A stretch of 64,000 bases of DNA from Owenia fusiformis (taxonomy: Eukaryota; Annelida; Polychaeta; Sabellida; Oweniidae), in assembly GCA_903813345.2 (NCBI GenBank), contig CAIIXF020000006.1, forward strand, positions 26,605,936 through 26,669,935, read 5' to 3'. Both the position numbers and the translations under genes were made by a program. The notes under the pieces are model-generated. The model did not search any database and had not been told where the DNA came from. It saw nothing but the letters and a program-made list of their open reading frames with translations. How positions within the stretch are numbered: the stretch's first letter is position 1; every line of letters starts with the position of its first letter. Below are positions 58,801 to 64,000 of this stretch, piece by piece.

Positions 58801-61800
58801 CTGGTGATTTGGTGTAGAGATACATCTTCGTGATGATTGAATATTTTAGAAAAAAGTAAAGGTAACTGACATTTGAAAAACAGATTAACTCATAGAGTAA
58901 ATCAACTCCACTTAAAACCCACTTACATGTAGGTAGTAATATAATAGAATGAAATGAATTTTACTGTTAATAATGCACAGTTGGAACAAAAGAAGATTGA
59001 GTATAGAGATAGTCCCTTGTGATGATTGGATATTTTAGGCTCCTGGCCATCATTTCCCAAATAGTGTCCATTCAGTGACAAAAATATTTCTCTTTATCCA
59101 TAGGTCATATGTTCAAGTGAAATTAACCAGTTGTGCAGAGTAAGTGTAAACAGTAGTAAAAATTGTTGATGCTAGGCAAATGTAGGAGGAAACATTTCTT
59201 CCATAACACGCCTAACCATCGACAAAGTACGGTGACAAAATACACCGTAGTACACTATAGATGCACGGTGTTACTATTAACCGATTTGGAGCAAAGACAA
59301 ATGATGTAGGTTTGATGTAGGCTTTAAAAAAATATCTGAGGACTTGTACATTATGGATTTCATGTTTGATTTCGTGTGTACTCTTTTAGGGAGACATCCA
59401 ATATCTGGATTAGTCGATTTCCTCAAAAGCTGGTTAGTACAGCGGTTGTGACTGGTTAAGCATGCAAGAATCCTATGGCATGTTATGTAACATGTATTAC
59501 AAGATAATTTTGTATTTCTATACAAGACTACACAACAAGTGCGTGCATGATGATTCCACGATGGTAAACCAGAAAAATATGCGGATAATCCATCATTTGC
59601 AACATGTAGGTGTCGATTGTCAGTCACGTCAGATATGATACACAGTTATTGATCCGACTAATTAAAACAAAGGAAAGCAAAAATGACATGACGTAAAATT
59701 AAGTGAATTTAATTGTAAATGTTTAACTGTAAGATAACTTTAAGAAACCTGTAAGACAAAACATGGATCTTCATATTAGACATCAATCTAACTCTAAGAC
59801 ATAAATTTGTTATTACTTGGGTAATGATCAATTATATTTTCACAAAATTCCATATTTACGTGAAATTACAATGAGCTTATCAAGGCTAATTCCAACGACT
59901 TCATGTTAGGGATAAAGTATGAGTATGGGTTACAGGAGAAATAATAGCCGAGCCCGCTAGGCGAATGGTTTATCTAACTTTGGTGTCTACTCTTCAACTT
60001 TTAAACGACTGAAAAGGGTGTAATTAGTTCAGTTTTGATATAAATACAATTAATTCTATTGTGTTGCTACCTAAGTGGGGTTTAATTCCAATGGAATTAC
60101 TAAACACACCTTTTTTATTTGTTAATGCAATCTCATTTATTCGAGCTAGATCGGTTAATCCAAACAAAAACTAAGTTTTGTTATAATTAGTAAAGAAATT
60201 TCAACACTTAGTAGAACACTTAGTAGTGGGCTTAGTAGAATTAATGACGATTTCGATCTCGTTTGAAATATAGGTGTTAATAACGGGTAATATGTTTGAA
60301 ATAAAGGATATATCAAATAGTATACAAATACTGGATTATCAGGAGCTGGATAAGTATGGGATGTTCAAATTATTCATTCATTCATTCTCCGTATTCCACA
60401 GATATCGCTTTTTCCACGCATTTGCAAAATATCATAAATATATATATGTGTTATTCTACAGATTTGACCTCAACTATGTGATAATTATAGGATATCCTAT
60501 GATTTTGAGGAATATAATTTTTATCTACGAGGTGATATTGATATCTGCACGAGAGAGCGAAGCGAACGAGTGCATATATCAATATCACCGAGTAGATTAA
60601 AATGATATTCTGAAAAAATCATAGGATGTTCTTATTATCCTACACTAACAAGGAGTGTACCAAATGTATAATATCATTGCAAAATGAATTCCATGCCAAA
60701 TAGAGTCAATTTGGCGGGAAATCAACAAGCGGAGTATATCGTCACAATATCCTCCGCATATTGGGTTTTCCGGAGTATATCGTCACGATATCCTCCGCCC
60801 GGAGTATATCGTCACGATATCCTCCGGATATTCATTTTGCCAATAAATATCAAATTTATTTTTTAATGTTATTATACATTTAGTACACTAAGTGTAGGAT
60901 AATTATAGGATATCCTATGATTTTGAGGAATATCATTTTTATCTTCGAGGTGATATTGATATCTGCAAGAGAGAGCGAAGCAAACGAGTGCAAATATCAA
61001 TATCACCGACTACATTACAATGATATTCTAAAAAATTCATCAGATGGTCTCATTATCCTACACTTACTAGTAGTGTACTTAATGTTTAATATCATTGAAA
61101 AATAAATTTCATGTCAAATAGTTCGATTTGGCGGGAAATCAACCAGCGGAGTATATAGTCACGATATCCTCCGCATATTGGTTTCCGGAATATAGCGTAG
61201 CGATATCCTTCGGTTATTCATTTTGCCAATAGATATCTTATATATTTTTGATTTTATTATACATATAATACACAAGTGTAGGATAAGGCAGATTTTCCCA
61301 TGGTTACAACGGTAAAGATCGAATTTCAGGTGAAGATATGTTTGATATGTGGATCAAAATATCATATTCTGGCAAAAAATACCCAAACCATCGAATATCA
61401 CTTTTGTACTCATCGAATATCACTTTTTATTTTAATTTTTTGTTTTTATTTTCATAAGCTCTGAGAAAAAGACGAAAGAAATACAAAAACAAAATCCACG
61501 AGACAGCAGAAGATAAAGAAGAAGAGACTGACAAGGAAGGTATGTCGAAAACACTATGATTATCTCGATCTTTCTCATCAAATGAAACTGTAATGGATGT
61601 ATTTGATTTTGTAAAAACTAATAAAATGCAAGAAAACATGTGTTATAAAGAGTATAAAAATTGTAGCCCTCAACTTTGGCCTAAACTGGTCAATAGCATC
61701 ATTGATATGCTGTTGAGACAATGAATTTCACTTCTCAACAATTCTATCCTTAGCAATTGTTGAGAAGTGAAATTCATTGTCTTAACAGCATATAAATGAT

Positions 61801-64000
61801 GATATTGACCAGTTAAGGCCAAAATTGATGGCTACAATTGATCACAATGGTCTGATGGTGGACATATTGAATGTGTGTTTATGTAAATAAAGTTGACAAT
61901 AAAACTTGGTTTTTGCAAGTTTTGGAAAAACCGTTTTGAAACGAAAATGACGTCATTTATAATATTGACGCTGGTTGACAGACATTATAATAAATTTGAA
62001 CTTATGATATACCAGTTTAGAGATGAGTAAAATCCCTATCCATTGGTATATAATATGACATGTTTTCATCAGGAAAATCAATATTTATTTTTGAAATACG
62101 AGTGTCCCATTTTTTGGACCACCCTGTACAATATATTTGTGTTTCTTTCTTTAAATCATAATGATAAGAAATGATATAAACACATGTAGATTCTTTCTCT
62201 TTCAGTGATAATCGAGGGAGATATCAGGAAACTTAGATATGAAGATGAACGGGTATGTCTTTATCAATGAGGATTTTTTCAGAATTTATTGATCGACCTG
62301 GTATATACTGTATTTTTCTATTTATTTGGAAACTACGCTTTTACAACAGCGGGACACAAAGTTGGTGCGTCCATGCGTTACATGCTGATAAAAATTGTAG
62401 TTGGTATGATTTAAGACATTGCATATATAGTTGACTAAAACCCTAATGTGTATAAAAAGACGTAGTAACATCTTTATAACCATGTGGGGACCAGTGAATT
62501 ATACTGCACTGCGACACTAGACATGTTTTAAAATCATGATGTATCTCTTTTTTAGCGAAAGAAATATAGAAACGCAATAGGTTATGACGCAACATGGCCA
62601 AAAGGAATCGTGCCCTACAAAATCTCTAAAGAGTACAGTGAGTAGTGAGTACTCAATTCAATTGAAAATGATTTTCATGAATGGAAGAGAACCGATGCGA
62701 TGTGGCCGAAGATGTTTATATTACGAAGATGGCCGAGGATGCTTGAAGAACCAATCAAATTCCTTGAAGGGTCAAGGTTAGACCTTCGGCTGTCTTCGGT
62801 TGCAGTACAAGCATGTTCGGCCACCTTCGGTTGAAGATGTTAATATCACGAAGATGGCCGAGGATGCTTGAAGAACCAATCAAATTCCTTGAAGGGTCAA
62901 GGTTAGATCTTCGGCTGTCTTCGATTGCAGTACAAGCATGTTCGGCCACCTTCGGTTGAAGATGTTAATATCATGATAATGGCCGAAGATGCTTCAACGT
63001 ACCAATCAAATTCTCTCCTATGGTTAGATCGTCGGCCATCTTCGAATGCTGAGCAAAATCGTTCCCTTTTCATGAATGCTTATGTCCGAGAGCTGATGTG
63101 GTTGTTGATATATTTATGTTAATATTTTATTTATTTGCTATGAAATTAATCCAGACAAAATGGATTTGTTGGTTTTGTCTAAATCATTCGATGATAATTA
63201 TCTGATAATTATTCTTAAAAGTTGTTACCAACTGCTAGTGCGATTTATATTTTGTACCTTTGCAAATGTTAACTAATCCATTTGTATATTTTATACAGCT
63301 AAAGAGGAAAAGAACTATATTATTGCGTGCTTGGACGATTTGACCATGCGATTGTCTTCTCCGCGAAAGAATAACGACAAAATGAAACCGTGTATCAGAT
63401 TTAAGAAGTACAAGGAAAAGAGAGATAGAGATTATCTCGATATAAAACCCGGTGGGGGGTAAGTCAGGAAGTTTACGTACGACTTTACCATCACTATTAC
63501 TATTTGATATATGAATGCTACCTGTCATCGAACATTCCACAAAGTTTGGTAACAATACAAGAAGTTTCATTTGATGTCATATAAAGCGTGTGAACGTTTC
63601 CCCGCAACGTTTGAATCTTGCATTTTTGTTCATCAATTATGATAATTCGGGAATCTATGACAAATTTGATGAAATTGCTTAAAATGCTTAACACAAACAG
63701 GTGATCTGAAGATTTCTGTGTTCGGGAAACATTTTGATCGTTGTGTTCAGAATGACGGCAGATCGTAATTGAGCGTAATGTCCTTTTGAAAGTAACATGA
63801 GATTCTTGTAATATTAATACTTATCAGTAATTTAAATAGGTACTGCATTTTTAGATTTTTTGTGTATTCGTTCTTCAGGCTTCTTCACACATGATTTTAG
63901 GTGTTCTGCGTTTGTGGGAAGGCTTGGTAAGAATCAGACAGTTACCCTCAAAGCCAAAGGTTGCCTGTATCAAATGGGTACAGTGCAACATGAGATTATT
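52894..64000 (+). CDS. Astacin-family zinc metalloprotease, 5' part (cut by window end)
   Basis: Exons: 52894-52992, 53713-53769, 57774-57939, 61459-61539, 62206-62252, 62556-62637, 63299-63458, 63901 to the window end, all in compatible phase. MMLLRILICILVIGVLG is a signal peptide. Exon 3 is strongly acidic (DEEDEEDEDEDNTDADID), and exon 4 plus the exon 3 end is strongly basic (TKRRNK, LRKRRKKYKNK). Exon 5 has IIEGDI, which fits the FxGD aspartate-switch motif by which astacin propeptides block the zinc. Exon 6 begins the mature enzyme (RNAI...TWPKGIVPYKIS). Exon 7 has PCIRF and DYLDIKPGGG. Exon 8 has GCSAFVGRLG and ends QHEII, the start of the HExxHxxGxxHE zinc site. Astacins are secreted or membrane-bound endopeptidases. 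Later CUB, EGF or ShK domains, if any, lie beyond the window. The propeptide is the least certain part; exons 2-4 rest on splice sites and phase. Confidence 0.9.
54047..54556. repeat. 510-bp imperfect palindrome (fold-back element)
   Basis: CACTGTTCCACAGCTGGATGACTCTAAT (first 20: CACTGTTCCACAGCTGGATG) at 54047 is matched in reverse complement ending at 54556. The arms include GAAAATGGCTTCACTTAGAA around a centre near 54,300. The whole would fold into a long hairpin. It lies in the second astacin intron. Probably a fold-back MITE. Confidence 0.88.
54557..56879. other. Astacin intron 2, no gene
   Basis: AT-rich. From about 56,220 onward diverged versions of the 53-bp repeat unit appear (AACATTGT..TATATTG, CATTTCAGCAAAATAC), merging into the clear array. 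Confidence 0.45.
56880..57366. repeat. 53-bp minisatellite, about eight units
   Basis: Units of the type ACATTGTAGTATATTGCAGT, ACAATGTATAATGTTAAAAC, AAAATGTCTGACT. Two units carry a longer ACTACTACATACATTGTAG junction. Open frames on both strands here are products of the repeat. Confidence 0.92.
57556..57738. mobile_element. Short MITE-like element with GGCCCGTAGCCAG ends
   Basis: CAGGCCCGTAGCCAG (57556) faces CTGGCTATGGGC (57727-57738), an imperfect inverted pair enclosing 183 bases with a G run. Its first ten bases equal the left end of the element at 5,627. It ends 35 bases before the astacin exon at 57,774. Confidence 0.65.
57940..60480. other. Astacin intron 3, first part, no gene
   Basis: AT-rich. 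GATGATTG(A/G)ATATTTTAG occurs twice (near 58,833 and 59,020) with similar surroundings, suggesting an old local duplication. A 116-residue - strand frame (59,277-59,627) has no domain or splice support. Confidence 0.4.
60481..61285. repeat. Tandem pair of 418-bp units rich in palindromes
   Basis: Two units start ATAATTATAGGATATCCTAT at 60481 and 60899. Each holds a palindrome around GAGAGCGAAGC.AACGAGTGC flanked by GTGATATTGATATCTGCA and its complement, then short palindromes of the type CGGAG.ATATCGT.ACGATATCCTCCG (three in unit 1, about two degenerate in unit 2). The unit ends in GTGTAGGATAA. Short frames here are not genes. Confidence 0.88.
61659..61839. repeat. 181-bp hairpin-forming palindrome
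   Basis: AATTGTAGCC...CAACTTTGGCC...AACTGGTCAATA in the left arm and the complement in the right arm, meeting at CTCAACAATT...AATTGTTGAG with a loop of about ten bases. Probably a fold-back MITE. It lies in the astacin intron after exon 4. Confidence 0.9.
62104..62125. mobile_element. Solitary right end of the 1,271-type mariner element
   Basis: GTCCCATTTTTTGGACCACCCTG followed by TA matches the right end at 3,128-3,149 except for a few bases. No left end was found within the preceding kilobase, so it is a truncated copy. Confidence 0.6.
62703..63050. repeat. 126-bp tandem repeat, about 2.7 copies
   Basis: GGCCGAAGATG...TTAATATCACGAAGATGGCC...ACCAATCAAATTCCTTGAAG...CTTCGGCTGTCTTCG...GCAGTACAAGCATGTTCGG recurs near 62,708, 62,834 and 62,959. 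Units 1 and 2 are nearly the same and unit 3 has drifted. It lies in the astacin intron after exon 6. Within each unit GGCCGAGGATG and its approximate complement can pair. Confidence 0.9.

Overview
The window is nuclear DNA from an animal. The genes are split by GT-AG introns of a few hundred bases to several kilobases, the background is AT-rich, and there are many cut-and-paste DNA transposons and MITE-like elements, one tRNA-derived SINE and numerous minisatellites. The gene set (a TNNI3K-type kinase, a family 1 glycosidase, an astacin protease, an intronless Golgi-type glycosyltransferase and small secreted cysteine proteins) fits a marine invertebrate such as a lophotrochozoan, cephalochordate or hemichordate. 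The sequence alone does not let me choose among them. No prokaryotic operon, CRISPR array, phage or retrovirus-like region was seen.

Layout. Positions 1-10,500 (+ strand) hold the 3' half of a TNNI3K orthologue, from the glycine-rich loop of the kinase domain to the stop codon, in ten exons. Its ankyrin-repeat part lies upstream of the window. Its introns carry a mariner-type element with another element nested inside it, a 44-bp minisatellite and a poly-G-rich 1.7-kb element. Positions 11,157-22,485 (- strand, convergent) hold a complete eight-exon glycoside hydrolase family 1 gene with a signal peptide, both catalytic glutamates and a probable GPI-anchor signal. Its introns hold a SINE, a transposon inserted into its own relative and a Harbinger-like element.

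Positions 22.5-41.3 kb are mostly empty of recognisable genes. They hold two copies of a MITE, a mariner-type non-autonomous element, degenerate tandem repeats and a few weak candidate exons. Positions 41,381-42,661 (+) are a single-exon type II membrane glycosyltransferase. Positions 43.8-52 kb are a tandem segmental duplication. Each half carries a two-exon gene for an 84-85-residue secreted protein with four cysteines in its conserved core and a polyproline tail. A decayed mariner lies in the first half and is absent from the matching site of the second. Positions 52,894-64,000 (+) are the 5' part of an astacin metalloprotease (eight exons seen, cut by the window end within HExxH). It has an unusually acidic then basic propeptide, and its introns are full of palindromes and minisatellites.

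The genes do not form an obvious pathway. GH1, the small cysteine proteins and the astacin all carry signal peptides, and the glycosyltransferase is predicted to sit in the secretory membrane system, so four of the neighbouring loci act in or through the secretory route. The most interesting signals are the near-identity of exon 2 between the two diverged small-protein paralogues, which suggests recent gene conversion, and transposons sitting immediately against splice acceptors.
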